Assembly (NCBI GenBank): GCA_034416335.1
Contig: DAOULV010000018.1
Span: 1-64,000, forward strand
Length of the DNA stretch: 64,000 nt
Reading direction: 5' to 3'
From: MGML01 sp034416335
GTDB lineage: Bacteria; Chloroflexota; Dehalococcoidia; Dehalococcoidales; UBA2162
In this document: piece after piece, positions 50,308 to 59,327 of the stretch
Layout of the letters: every line of letters starts with the position of its first letter
Position numbering within the stretch: position 1 is the stretch's first letter
Notes under the pieces: generated by a model
What the model was told of the DNA's origin: nothing
Seen by the model: the letters and a program-made list of their open reading frames with translations, nothing else
The model's database searches: none
Program-made: the position numbers and the translations under genes

Positions 50308-52068
50308 CTAAATCTTACCATATCCGGAATATTCACCAAATACTTTTCTCAGCGTCCCGGTTATTTCACCGATGGTTGCATAAGCCTTCACAGCTTCGAC
50401 TGTCAGCGGCATTATATTGGCTTTCTCATCGGCTGCCGTTTCTTCCAGCTTTGCCAGTATCGACTTGACTTTGTCGTTATCTCTTTCCGCTTTTACTTTA
50501 GCCAGCCTTTGAAGCTGCTTCTTTTCCGCTTCGGCGCGCTTGGTTGCGTCGTATGGGTAGGGTATCAGCCGGTTGGGCAGGACTTCCAGTTCCTGCTCAT
50601 CTGTGAAAGCGTTAACGCCTACCACGATTTCTTCGCCGGTCTCCAGTTTTTTCTGGTACTCGTAGGCACTCTGGGCGACGGCGCGCTGCATAAAACCGTT
50701 TTCGATAGCACCCTGAGAACCTCCCATTTCTTCTATCTGACGAATCAACGCCCAGGATTCTTCCTCAATCTTGTTGGTCGTTGCTTCGACATAATAGGAG
50801 CCTGCCAGCGGGTCGGTGACTTTACTCAGCTTGGATTCCCAGTAGAGGATTTTGGCGGCATCTTCCGAAAGCTGCTGCGCTTCGATACTCCAGCCGAGTC
50901 CCAGCGGCTCGTCATAGGGAGGTTCCGCCGAGGGAATGTAACCGGCAAGAGCCCCGGCGACACCGCCGATAACGGCACGGGTCAGGTTGTTTAGCGGTCG
51001 CTGGCTTGTCGATGTCCAGGCACCGGTGAGGAATCCACCGGCTTCCCTGAGAATCCAGTTTCTCGGGTTCTTGCTGTTGAACTTATCTCTCATTATCTTC
51101 GCCCACATACGGCGGCTTGCCCTGCGGGTACAGATTTCCGGCAGGATTTCCATACTGCCGCTGAGGGTGTTGAAGGTGAACCGGTTGACGAATGAATCGA
51201 CATCGAGTCCGCCGTCAATTCCGCACTGCACGTAGGCTGAGGCATTTGCCAGCGTGAAAGCCAGTGCCTGCACTCTGCTGGCTCCGGCTTCTCTCATGTG
51301 GTAGCCGGAAATGCTTATCGTGTTCAGCAGCGGCAGGTCTTCAGTGCAGTATACGAGGATATCTCTCGTAATCCTGAGAGATTCTTTTGGAGGAAAGATG
51401 TACGTGCCGCGTGCGACATATTCCTTGATGATATCGTTCTGGGGCGTTCCTCGCAGCTTTGCGGGAGAAATTCCTCTCTTTTCAGCAAGAGCCACATAAG
51501 CGGCTACTATGACATTTACCGGGGCATTGATAGTCCAGTTCGAAGCGATACTGTCAAGGTTATTCTCACCCTGAAAAGGTTCGTATATGGTCTCGAAATC
51601 GGCAAGTGTATCGAAAGCTACCCCCGCTTTACCTACTTCACCTTCAGCCATCGGATCGTCTGAATCCAGACCTATCTGCGTGGGAAGGTCGAAAGCAATA
51701 TTAGGACCGCCCGTTCTTCCTCGAACGATCTCACTCTGGTAATAGTCCCTGGTATCTTCGGCGGTACCGTATCCGAGATAGCGTCCGGCTCTGACAAGAC
51801 CTCCTCCGCCGCCGATGTGGTATCCGCCGGTTACCGGACCGCTGCCGGGAACCTGACAGGGATATACTCCGGCGGTGAAAGGGTATTCACCGGGAAAACC
51901 TACCTGCTCAAGGAAATCGAATCCTTCGACGTCAGCCGGAGTATAGAATTCGTTCGGACTTTCGGTAGTACCGAACCTGTCGAGGGATTTCTTTAGCGTG
52001 CCGTTTTCCCATTCCTGTCTTTTTTGCTTGATTTTATGAATGTCTTTTTCATCGAATGTTCCGGACAT
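50308..52068 (-). CDS. Methylmalonyl-CoA mutase large subunit
   Basis: 586 residues, TIM-barrel substrate chain lacking a B12 domain, matching the separate small subunit. Segments include PFTAGVYPCQVPGSGPVTGG, RGRTGGPNIAFDLPTQIGLDSDDPMAEGEVGKAGVA, and the C-terminal KAYATIGEITGTLRKVFGEY. It converts (R)-methylmalonyl-CoA to succinyl-CoA. Together with the epimerase it closes a propionate-type route. Operon with the small subunit. Confidence 0.93.
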   Translation of the reverse strand: MSGTFDEKDIHKIKQKRQEWENGTLKKSLDRFGTTESPNEFYTPADVEGFDFLEQVGFPGEYPFTAGVYPCQVPGSGPVTGGYHIGGGGGLVRAGRYLGYGTAEDTRDYYQSEIVRGRTGGPNIAFDLPTQIGLDSDDPMAEGEVGKAGVAFDTLADFETIYEPFQGENNLDSIASNWTINAPVNVIVAAYVALAEKRGISPAKLRGTPQNDIIKEYVARGTYIFPPKESLRITRDILVYCTEDLPLLNTISISGYHMREAGASRVQALAFTLANASAYVQCGIDGGLDVDSFVNRFTFNTLSGSMEILPEICTRRASRRMWAKIMRDKFNSKNPRNWILREAGGFLTGAWTSTSQRPLNNLTRAVIGGVAGALAGYIPSAEPPYDEPLGLGWSIEAQQLSEDAAKILYWESKLSKVTDPLAGSYYVEATTNKIEEESWALIRQIEEMGGSQGAIENGFMQRAVAQSAYEYQKKLETGEEIVVGVNAFTDEQELEVLPNRLIPYPYDATKRAEAEKKQLQRLAKVKAERDNDKVKSILAKLEETAADEKANIMPLTVEAVKAYATIGEITGTLRKVFGEYSGYGKI

Positions 52069-52209
52069 AATACATTCTCCTGTTTTTATGGGGTATTAAA
52101 GACGGTGGATTTATGCGTCTATTGTATATCAAACCCCCACTGATTTCCAGTATCGGACTCATCATATTCGGACATACGAGAATATCTGTTATAATAGAAA
52201 ACCATTCTT

Positions 52210-53025
52210 ATGAAATTTATCAATTCAGTTAAAATGGGCACATTTTTCAGGACCAAGATACGCATCCATTATACCTGGCTGCTGGTTTTCCTCCTCATTC
52301 CCTGGACTGTAAGCACCCAGTATTCCACGGAGACTTCGCTGGTCATTAGAGTGGTATTGGGTCTGGTCACCTCTCTGCTTTACTTCGGTACGGTGTTTTT
52401 ACGTGAAATTGCTCTTCTGATGCTTGCCGTTTATAAGGGTATAGTGGTTAAGACCGTTACCATATTCGCCTTCGGGGGACTGATTCAGCCTGACTATGAT
52501 ACAGCGTCGCCGTCACTCGAAATACTTCTGGCCGTATCCGGGATGCTGCTGAATTTTTTAATTACGGGAATCTTTTACTTTGCCCACCTGTTTTTCCTGA
52601 ATATTCATCAGGATATGGTGGTTATTCCCCTAAAGTGGCTGGCATTCTTCTATTTCACACTCAGTCTGTTCCACTTTATTCCGGCTTTTCCTCTCGAAGG
52701 CGGCAGAATTTTTCACGGTATACTCTGGAAAACCACCGATAATATCAGACGGGCGACACGTATTGCGGGATTCAGCGGCTGGATAATGGGTTTTCTCGTA
52801 ATGGTCGGAGGAATACTGCTGGCGGTGTTTACGACGGAATTGTTTACGGGGCTGTTCTTCGCCGGCCTGGGGCTGATAATACAGAATGCTGCCACCCATG
52901 GCATCAGGCAAATGAGGCAGATTCCCGGAATACCTCCTCCGGGACCACCTCTATCGCCGCCTGAAGAAAGTGACCGGTTTACTGAGTCTCCTGTGGAGGA
53001 GATTCCGGCTCAACAGACTGAATAA
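52210..53025 (+). CDS. M50 site-2-protease-like protein with lost zinc motif
   Basis: 271 residues, about five membrane helices, fold of the M50 family. The first metal motif is gone: where HExxH is expected, the helix reads FLREIALLMLAVYKG (R-E-I-A-L). The second motif is kept in form but altered, PAFPLEGGRIF (Asp to Glu). The protein is thus unlikely to be a zinc protease. A Pro-rich tail (PPPGPPLSPPEES) ends it. It may bind substrates without cutting them, like other pseudoproteases. Its last 47 bp overlap the convergent lipase gene. Confidence 0.8.
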   Translation: MKFINSVKMGTFFRTKIRIHYTWLLVFLLIPWTVSTQYSTETSLVIRVVLGLVTSLLYFGTVFLREIALLMLAVYKGIVVKTVTIFAFGGLIQPDYDTASPSLEILLAVSGMLLNFLITGIFYFAHLFFLNIHQDMVVIPLKWLAFFYFTLSLFHFIPAFPLEGGRIFHGILWKTTDNIRRATRIAGFSGWIMGFLVMVGGILLAVFTTELFTGLFFAGLGLIIQNAATHGIRQMRQIPGIPPPGPPLSPPEESDRFTESPVEEIPAQQTE

Positions 53026-54454
53026 CTTTCACGGGGATGTCGTCGATTACGCTTACGTACCTGTATTCTTTCTTGTATGTCGTCCATTTTGCTTCAAACC
53101 ACCTGAAGGGACTCTGGGCTTGAGAACGTATCCATATCACGGGATTCAAGGGGTCATCCTTCCACCAGCGTACGTCTACAATACTTGCCAGGGGAGTACC
53201 TCTTGTAATTTCTATATCGTAAAAAGAGCGGGGGGTTTCTTCGGGGAGTAATCCTGCCCTGAATACGCTCCACTCTACTTCAACCGTTGTCAGAGGGGCA
53301 GCAGAAGTGGTAACTTTCAGCCTGCAGTCGCTGGCGTTGTCGGAGTCCATCCAGCTGGCGTCCTTTATAGAGGTAATCAGAGGGACCGATGACAGGTGTA
53401 TATGGCTGTACGACCTTTCATTTTCCGGTTCACATTCTCCTATGATATCTTCCCACTGCTGCCACTTATAAAAAGAAGAGTTTTTATGGGTGATAGTCCC
53501 GTTTCCTGTGGTGGTACCTCCGACGATGTCCGACCATTGATCAGTTCCCAGCAGCCAGTCTGCTTCATGTTCGATAACGCCGCTTCGAGCCGGTACGGAA
53601 AATTCCATGTAGTAACCGAAAATGTAAAACAGTATATTATTCGCCAGGAACCGGGACGTATTATCTTTCGCACCGACTTCACTGTGCTGGTGTTCTCCGT
53701 AATAAATGACGTCAGCTCCTTCGGAGAACTGAGCCGAAAGCGGTACTACCCCGTCATCCATATTCCTCGGCCATACGTCCACGCCACTCTGATTATACTG
53801 GGTACTGAGCGGGGATGTTTCCGCCGATACGAAAGCAAGCCAGTGTTTTTCCCGGCTGATTTTCAGACCGTCAGCTCTACTGTCGTAAAAAGCTACGGAA
53901 TTACAGACTCCTTCATCGGAACCCAGCAGAGTGGTCCTGCAGTAATCAGCCATCGGTCCGCCGCCCGGCACATAGTAATCATTCAGTTTTTTTATGGGGC
54001 TGTTGATGGTTATTACAGCAGCTACCCTGTCCGAAATATTGCCGACATTACGAGCCGTGGCATATAAGGCTGTTTTACCTCCCATACTGTGACCGACCAG
54101 TATCAGATTGTCTTTATCGGCAAAGTGCTTATTGATACTTTCGGCGATGTTGTTCGCCCAGGTGTTAATATCGACGTAACCTGGATAACACCTGTCGAGC
54201 ATGTTAACTTCGATTTGAATGCCCGGATTTTTCTCCCGGTAACGGTCGATGAAGTAAGGGAGAAGATCGTTTATCTGGTCGGCGATGTTCTGGAAAGCAC
54301 AGGGATCCCCTCCCATACCATGACAGAAAACGAAGTTCAGCTCCTTAACTGCTTCGGGTGTATCCTGCGCCTTTGCCGGCTGATAGACCGCGAACTGAAA
54401 ACACAGGATCACTAAAATCGAAAACAGTAATAATCCGGTTTTAATACGATACAT
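52979..54454 (-). CDS. Secreted alpha/beta-hydrolase (lipase-like)
   Basis: 491 residues from ATG 54454 (an ATG at 54517 would put 21 residues in front of the signal peptide). Signal peptide MYRIKTGLLLFSILVILCFQ with AKAQD. Hydrolase domain with oxyanion part FCHGMGGDP, the nucleophile elbow LVGHSMGGKT, an internal Asp region, and a His candidate near GEHQHSEVG. A beta-rich C-terminal half of about 180 residues (LKVTTSAAPLTTVEVEW) is probably a binding domain. Substrate: lipid or ester, unproven. Overlaps the end of the M50-like gene by 47 bp on the opposite strand. Confidence 0.8.
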   Translation of the reverse strand: MYRIKTGLLLFSILVILCFQFAVYQPAKAQDTPEAVKELNFVFCHGMGGDPCAFQNIADQINDLLPYFIDRYREKNPGIQIEVNMLDRCYPGYVDINTWANNIAESINKHFADKDNLILVGHSMGGKTALYATARNVGNISDRVAAVITINSPIKKLNDYYVPGGGPMADYCRTTLLGSDEGVCNSVAFYDSRADGLKISREKHWLAFVSAETSPLSTQYNQSGVDVWPRNMDDGVVPLSAQFSEGADVIYYGEHQHSEVGAKDNTSRFLANNILFYIFGYYMEFSVPARSGVIEHEADWLLGTDQWSDIVGGTTTGNGTITHKNSSFYKWQQWEDIIGECEPENERSYSHIHLSSVPLITSIKDASWMDSDNASDCRLKVTTSAAPLTTVEVEWSVFRAGLLPEETPRSFYDIEITRGTPLASIVDVRWWKDDPLNPVIWIRSQAQSPFRWFEAKWTTYKKEYRYVSVIDDIPVKVIQSVEPESPPQETQ

Positions 54455-54585
54455 TTTAACTCTTACAGAAATTTTATCGTGCCTGCTAATTTTACAGTAG
54501 TGGTAAACCAGCTTCAAGAGGACACGTAATCTCTTGTTCAGTAATTTGAACGGAACTAACCAAGAATGATAAAATTTAATAGAGG

Positions 54586-55566
54586 ATGAGCCGTTCCGTT
54601 ATTCGAGAGAGTTTTGACAGCCTTAAATCACTCCGGGAGAAGTCCGATACGTACTTGACCTGGGAACCTGTATTTGTCTCTCCTATATGGCTCGAAGTCT
54701 GGTGGAACGTTTTCGGTGACGACAGCGAACTGTACTTGAATTCTATAAGAGAAGACGAGAATTTAACGGGTATCGCACCCCTGATGGTCAAGGATGGGGC
54801 AGCTTCGATTATCGGCAGCGTCGATGTCTGCGACTACCTTGATTTTATTGTTGTTCCTGGCAGAAGCCAGGTTTTCTTTAATACGCTTCTCGATGATTTG
54901 AAGCAGAAAGGTATCAGTCAGTTAAAACTTGAATCCCTGAGACCGGATTCGAACATACTCTCGGATTTCGCCGATATAGCGTTGAATCGCGGCTGCGAGG
55001 TGACTATTACCCCGAGTGATGTAACGGTGGAAATGGAATTACCGGCGACCTGGGATGAATACCTGATGATGCTGAATACAAAACAAAGGCACGAGGTCAG
55101 GCGAAAGCTGAGAAGGCTGGAAGAAGCCGGAAGATTCGAATACAGTTCGGTCAGTGATAATGAATCGGTTACGGAAGCACTCGATACCTTTCTCAGGATG
55201 TTTACCGAAAGCAGGGAGGACAAAGCTGATTTTCTGACCGAAAAACGGGAGTCGTTTTTCAGGTCTATGACCGAAGCGATGTCGAATGCGGGAATTATTA
55301 AACTGGGAACACTCGAGATTGAAGGAGTTCCCGCTGCCATGATAATGTATTTCGACTATAATGACAGTATATACCTGTATAACAGCGGTTTTGAAAAAGA
55401 ATATATCTCACTCAGCGCGGGATTACTGAGTAAGGTACTCTGTATTAAAGAGAGTATCGAGTCAGGGAAGAAGGTCTTCGATTTTCTGAAAGGCGACGAA
55501 GTATATAAGTCACGTCTGGGAGGAATCGAGAAGCAGTTATCGGATTGCCGGATAACGATTAATTAA
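54586..55566 (+). CDS. FemAB/BioF2-like acyltransferase (Acetyltransf_6)
   Basis: 326 residues with two GNAT-like halves. The second half carries TWDEYLMMLNTKQRHEVRRKLRRLEEAG (residues 154-181), typical of GNAT_acetyltransf_6, and the end KVFDFLKGDEVYKSRLGG. Such proteins add an acyl or aminoacyl group to sugars, lipids or cell-wall precursors. It is 18 bp upstream of the MshA-like glycosyltransferase on the same strand, so probably part of one pathway. The donor and acceptor are unknown. Confidence 0.78.
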   Translation: MSRSVIRESFDSLKSLREKSDTYLTWEPVFVSPIWLEVWWNVFGDDSELYLNSIREDENLTGIAPLMVKDGAASIIGSVDVCDYLDFIVVPGRSQVFFNTLLDDLKQKGISQLKLESLRPDSNILSDFADIALNRGCEVTITPSDVTVEMELPATWDEYLMMLNTKQRHEVRRKLRRLEEAGRFEYSSVSDNESVTEALDTFLRMFTESREDKADFLTEKRESFFRSMTEAMSNAGIIKLGTLEIEGVPAAMIMYFDYNDSIYLYNSGFEKEYISLSAGLLSKVLCIKESIESGKKVFDFLKGDEVYKSRLGGIEKQLSDCRITIN

Positions 55567-55584
55567 CGGCGGGAAGAGGAGTGT

Positions 55585-56817
55585 ATGGAGGAAGAACGAT
55601 TACGAATAGCCATAATAAGTGCTCATAGCTGCCCGGTAGGGACTCTGGGGACTAAAGATACCGGCGGAATGAGCGTTTATATAGTCGAACTTGCCCGGGA
55701 ACTGGGCAAACTGGGACATACTGTGGACGCCTATACCCGCGTCCACGATCCGGCGGACCCGATAATAGTTGAACTGGGTGATAACGCCCGACTTATCCAC
55801 ATCGAAGCCGGAGAAATGGAACAGATACACAAGCTTGCCGTTTATTCCTATCTTCCGGATTTTGCCTGTGGTCTCGAAGCATACCGGAAACAGAATAACC
55901 TCGAGTATGATATCGTTTTCAGTCACTACTGGCTTTCTGCCTGGATTGGAGAGTATCTCCAGCATTGGTGGGAAGTTCCTCATGTAACGATGTTCCATAC
56001 CCTGGGCGTGGTTAAAAACTCCATCGGTATCGGAAGAACCGAACCGGAACTCCGCATCGCCACCGAAGGAGAACTGGCGAGAAGCAGTACCCACATTATT
56101 GCACCCACGGAAAGAGAAAAAGCCGAATTAATCAACCAGTACGGAGTTACCCCGGAGAGAATAGGTGTTGTCCCGTGCGGCGTAAATCCGGAACTCTTCA
56201 AACCGATAAACAGGGACGAAGCCCGCAGAGAAACCGGATTTGATAACGGGAAAATCATTCTTTACGTCGGAAGAATCGATCCTCTTAAAGGGATTGCCAA
56301 CCTGATTAAAGCAATTCCTATGCTTGAAGATAACCGTGATATTAAACTGGCTATTATCGGCGGCGGCGAAAGCAGCCGCGAAGAAACCGCCCACCTCAGA
56401 ACGCTTGCTCAGGAACTGGGTGTAGGAGACAGAATCATCTTTACCGGGCCGGTGAAGCAGGACAGGATGCCGTATTACTACAGCGCCGCCGATGTGTGTG
56501 TAATTCCATCGTTTTATGAGAGTTTCGGGCTGGTAGCTCTTGAGTCTCTCTCCTGCGGTACGCCTATCGTCGCCAATGATGTCGGTGATCTCAGGAATAT
56601 TGTCCGGGAAGGAGAGACAGGGTACGTAATCGACAGTAATACATCCAGTCTGCTGGCAGAAAAAATAGATTTACTTCTCAACAAACCGTCCGATGAAAAA
56701 ACACCACCTGAGGTTATAAGAGAGTCAGTGATGGGATTCGCCTGGGTAAATATCGCAATGGCGCTGGCCGATGAGTTCAAGAGGGTTCTGGATAATTACT
56801 GTATTCCGGTATCTTAG
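55585..56817 (+). CDS. GT4 glycosyltransferase, MshA-like
   Basis: 410 residues, GT-B fold. The N-terminal domain RIAIISAHSCPVGTLGTKDTGGMSVYIVELA and VFSHYWLSAWIGEYL resemble MshA and sucrose-phosphate-type enzymes. The donor-binding half has ILYVGRIDPLKGIANLIKA and the acidic EX7E-type region PSFYESFGLVALESLSCGTPIVAND. MshA makes the first step of mycothiol (GlcNAc to inositol phosphate); the neighbouring genes make that role conceivable. Its stop overlaps the convergent MshD-like stop by 4 bp. Confidence 0.85.
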   Translation: MEEERLRIAIISAHSCPVGTLGTKDTGGMSVYIVELARELGKLGHTVDAYTRVHDPADPIIVELGDNARLIHIEAGEMEQIHKLAVYSYLPDFACGLEAYRKQNNLEYDIVFSHYWLSAWIGEYLQHWWEVPHVTMFHTLGVVKNSIGIGRTEPELRIATEGELARSSTHIIAPTEREKAELINQYGVTPERIGVVPCGVNPELFKPINRDEARRETGFDNGKIILYVGRIDPLKGIANLIKAIPMLEDNRDIKLAIIGGGESSREETAHLRTLAQELGVGDRIIFTGPVKQDRMPYYYSAADVCVIPSFYESFGLVALESLSCGTPIVANDVGDLRNIVREGETGYVIDSNTSSLLAEKIDLLLNKPSDEKTPPEVIRESVMGFAWVNIAMALADEFKRVLDNYCIPVS

Positions 56818-57719
56818 CTGAGAATCTTCTCATACCACAGGGTGCTGCCCTGTTCCTCAAAACCTATTGAACGATAAAGTTCGTAAGCTATCTTGTTTTC
56901 GCTGTCTACCGATAGACTGACGGTTGTTATCCCTTTGTTTTTCAGATAGGCCAAGCCGGCAAACAATACTTTTTTACCGAGTCCCTGACCGCGGTACTCA
57001 GGGTCTGTCCCTATCATATATATTATTCCCTGTTTTTCTTCACCGGAGTCCGCTGCAGCGTTTATTATCTCAGTCCAGCAGTAGCCGTTGATGGATTCTT
57101 CCCGGCAGGTAACAACGACATCCTCAGGCGAACGGTTGTTTGAGTTGACGTCGTAGGCGATTGTTTCCGGAGTATTGGGATTATATCCCCAGTGATTGGC
57201 GAAAGCCCGATTCTGTATCTCCGCCAATTTTGTTTCTTCACCGGGCTGTAGCTGCCTGCATCCTTTTCCGGCTTCTTCCAGGTCTTTATGTGAAAGCTTG
57301 TTTATATCCAGTTTAAGTTCAAGGTAGCGACGGATGTATTTAAAACCCAGCTTGGGCAGTTCATTTCTGGCAATACTGTTGTTCGAAGAAATATCGACGT
57401 GGACAGCTCCGGCTTTTAGCTCTTCCGCACGCTGGATAACCCGGTTTACCAGTTCTCTGGCAACTCCCTTTCGTCGATATTCGGGATGTACCCAGCACTG
57501 AAGGATTACTCTTCCGATAGACAGTTCAGGTTGGGCTTGAGAAAACCCGACCAACCGGTTTTTATATTCGGCGACAAAGAAATCCTTTTCGGGTATAAGA
57601 CCCGGACGGTTTAGCCGGTCGGCTGCGGATTCATTTGTGTTTGCTTCTTCGAGCAATCCGGAGAATGCTTCCAAATCAGATTCATTGTAGGGCCTGATAA
57701 TGTATTCCGATTTGCTCAT
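56814..57719 (-). CDS. Two-domain GNAT acetyltransferase, MshD-like
   Basis: 301 residues with two GNAT domains: 5-145 (acetyl-CoA loop WVHPEYRRKGVARELV) and about 155-300 (GTDPEYRGQGLGKKVLFAGLAYLKNKG). The segment AEIQNRAFANHWGY recalls MshD, the final acetyltransferase of mycothiol synthesis, which also has two GNAT domains. Other double-GNAT proteins with different roles exist. It is convergent to the MshA-like gene and divergent from the PIG-L gene. Confidence 0.8.
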   Translation of the reverse strand: MSKSEYIIRPYNESDLEAFSGLLEEANTNESAADRLNRPGLIPEKDFFVAEYKNRLVGFSQAQPELSIGRVILQCWVHPEYRRKGVARELVNRVIQRAEELKAGAVHVDISSNNSIARNELPKLGFKYIRRYLELKLDINKLSHKDLEEAGKGCRQLQPGEETKLAEIQNRAFANHWGYNPNTPETIAYDVNSNNRSPEDVVVTCREESINGYCWTEIINAAADSGEEKQGIIYMIGTDPEYRGQGLGKKVLFAGLAYLKNKGITTVSLSVDSENKIAYELYRSIGFEEQGSTLWYEKILS

Positions 57720-57812
57720 TTCAGGTTAATGCTGCCTCCGGTTAAATTGTATCAGGCTGGTGAATGTTATACAATTTAGCTGAGCACATTTGATTGAGGA
57801 GGCCCTGTAATT

Positions 57813-58508
57813 ATGCCCGAAACGGCTGATGTGATGGTTATTTCACCCCATGCTGATGATGCCGAAGGAGGCTGCGGCGGAACCGTGGCGCGGTGGATAA
57901 AAGAAGGAAAAAGCGTTGTATACGTTTTATGTACAAATGGTGATAAAGGCACGAGCGACCCCGCGATAAAACCGGAAGAACTGGCAGCTACCAGGGAGAA
58001 AGAGCAGCTTGCGGCTGCCGAAGTCCTTGGGGTGAGAGAGGTTATTTTCCTGAGACATCCCGACCAGGAACTCGAAGATACTCCGGAATTCAGAAAAGAG
58101 CTGGTACGCCTGATACGGATGTACCGACCCGACATCGTGATAACGGTCGATCCTTACAGAAAATATATCTGGCACCGGGACCACCGGATAACCGGGCAGG
58201 TAGTGCTGGATGCGGTATTCCCTTACGCCAGGGACCTCTATGCTTATCCCGACCTTAACAATGAAGGTCTTGAACCTTTCAAAGTTAAAGAAGTCCTGCT
58301 GTGGGCTTCCGAGGACCCGAATTATAAAGTTGACATAACAGATACTTTCGATATGAAAGTTACTGCTCTGCGCTGTCACGTAAGCCAGGTCGGCGCTGCC
58401 CCTCTTGCCGAGATGGAAGAGCGTGTAAAAGAAAGAAGCCGGATGCACGCCGAAGGGGAAGACTTCGAACTGGCGGAGTCATTCCACCGGGTGGAAATGT
58501 TCCGGTAG
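57813..58508 (+). CDS. PIG-L/LmbE deacetylase (MshB/BshB-like)
   Basis: 231 residues. Zinc-dependent de-N-acetylase fold: ISPHADDAEGGCGGTVARW (the PHxDD metal motif, residues 11-15) and the third metal His in WHRDHRITGQ. In mycothiol and bacillithiol pathways this type of enzyme removes the acetyl from the GlcNAc moiety. GAGGAGG-type site before the ATG. Downstream is the cobalamin-riboswitch-like RNA. Confidence 0.88.
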   Translation: MPETADVMVISPHADDAEGGCGGTVARWIKEGKSVVYVLCTNGDKGTSDPAIKPEELAATREKEQLAAAEVLGVREVIFLRHPDQELEDTPEFRKELVRLIRMYRPDIVITVDPYRKYIWHRDHRITGQVVLDAVFPYARDLYAYPDLNNEGLEPFKVKEVLLWASEDPNYKVDITDTFDMKVTALRCHVSQVGAAPLAEMEERVKERSRMHAEGEDFELAESFHRVEMFR

Positions 58509-58551
58509 CACTTTAGTTGTATTATTCAGAGGCTGCCAGGGTACTCGAAGA

Positions 58552-58735
58552 AGCTGCGTATTCTACTGGTAAGGTGCAAAAACAGGGTAAAACTGTTTCA
58601 GTGTACGCGAAGCGGTACTCACGCCACGGGGCTGTGAGGGACTGCAATCAGTCCGGGAACCGTTGAAGCGGGCGTTCCGTCGCCGTTCCGAAGAAATGTG
58701 TTTTTATCATGCCCTTCCACCGGTTTCCGGTGGTG
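58552..58735 (+). ncRNA. Cobalamin riboswitch-like RNA without an evident target gene
   Basis: AAGGTGCAAAAACAGGG and then GCCACGGGGCTGTGAGGG resemble parts of cobalamin riboswitches. AGTCCGGGAACC at 58650-58661 matches the B12 box (AGYCMGGAGACC) at 10 of 12 positions. CCACCGG/CCGGTGG (58717-58733) could be the regulatory hairpin, though without a T-run. No clear gene follows on the plus strand: 58740-59230 holds no recognisable protein. A switch left over from a lost gene, or one acting on an RNA, are both possible. Confidence 0.5.
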
Positions 58736-59230
58736 TACGGACACTTTCGGGGCGGAGAAACGACATATTCATCCTTTACTGGACCGTACCGGACTTTCCC
58801 GGTCCTCTCGTTGTCCGACGCCCTGAACCACTACCATAAGGGGTTAAGGGGGCAGTTGTCCGAAACAGACGCCCATCGTTGCCGCCTTTCCGATGCTATT
58901 TCCGGAAGCGTTTCCGGTTCTTCCGGCTTAGTGATCCCGGCGGTGAAGACCTCCCGGAGGGTTATGCGGCTACCCTCAAAACGTAAGGTTATTGTAAGGG
59001 AGAAGACGAGGAGACGGCAAGGTTATTTTGTCGTTTTTTTTATCTCTTCTAAGTTCAACGACAGGTTCATATTAGGTTTTTGTTTTTATCTCTTCCCCTG
59101 TTACGAAAGACCCCCTTCTCTTATAAATAAAAGACGGGGGTTTTCGAAAATAGGCTTGTTTGATTTCAAGGATTTCCTATTAGTGGCATGGGCGGTTGCC
59201 AGAGCGAGTGAGGGGTCGAGGGAAGGAATT
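58736..59230. other. Gene-poor stretch after riboswitch-like RNA
   Basis: About 500 bp without a supported gene. A 218-residue open frame (58709-59365) reads through the riboswitch hairpin and repeats and has no recognisable domain or ribosome site; I do not accept it. A GC-rich first half and a T-rich second half (59025-59130) suggest joined remnants. Confidence 0.4.
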
Positions 59231-59287
59231 GATATAGATTGCTACACTTTCCGCCTCGGGCGGATTGACGCCGAGTCTCGCAATGAC
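59231..59287. repeat. Dispersed palindromic repeat, decayed copy
   Basis: GATATAGATTGCTACACTTTCCGCC...GCCGAGTCTCGCAATGAC, the right half of the unit seen complete at 18529 and 48050. Confidence 0.65.
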
Positions 59288-59327
59288 AGCGAGGGCAACC
59301 GGGCGACGCCGTGGAGGGCTTTTGATG

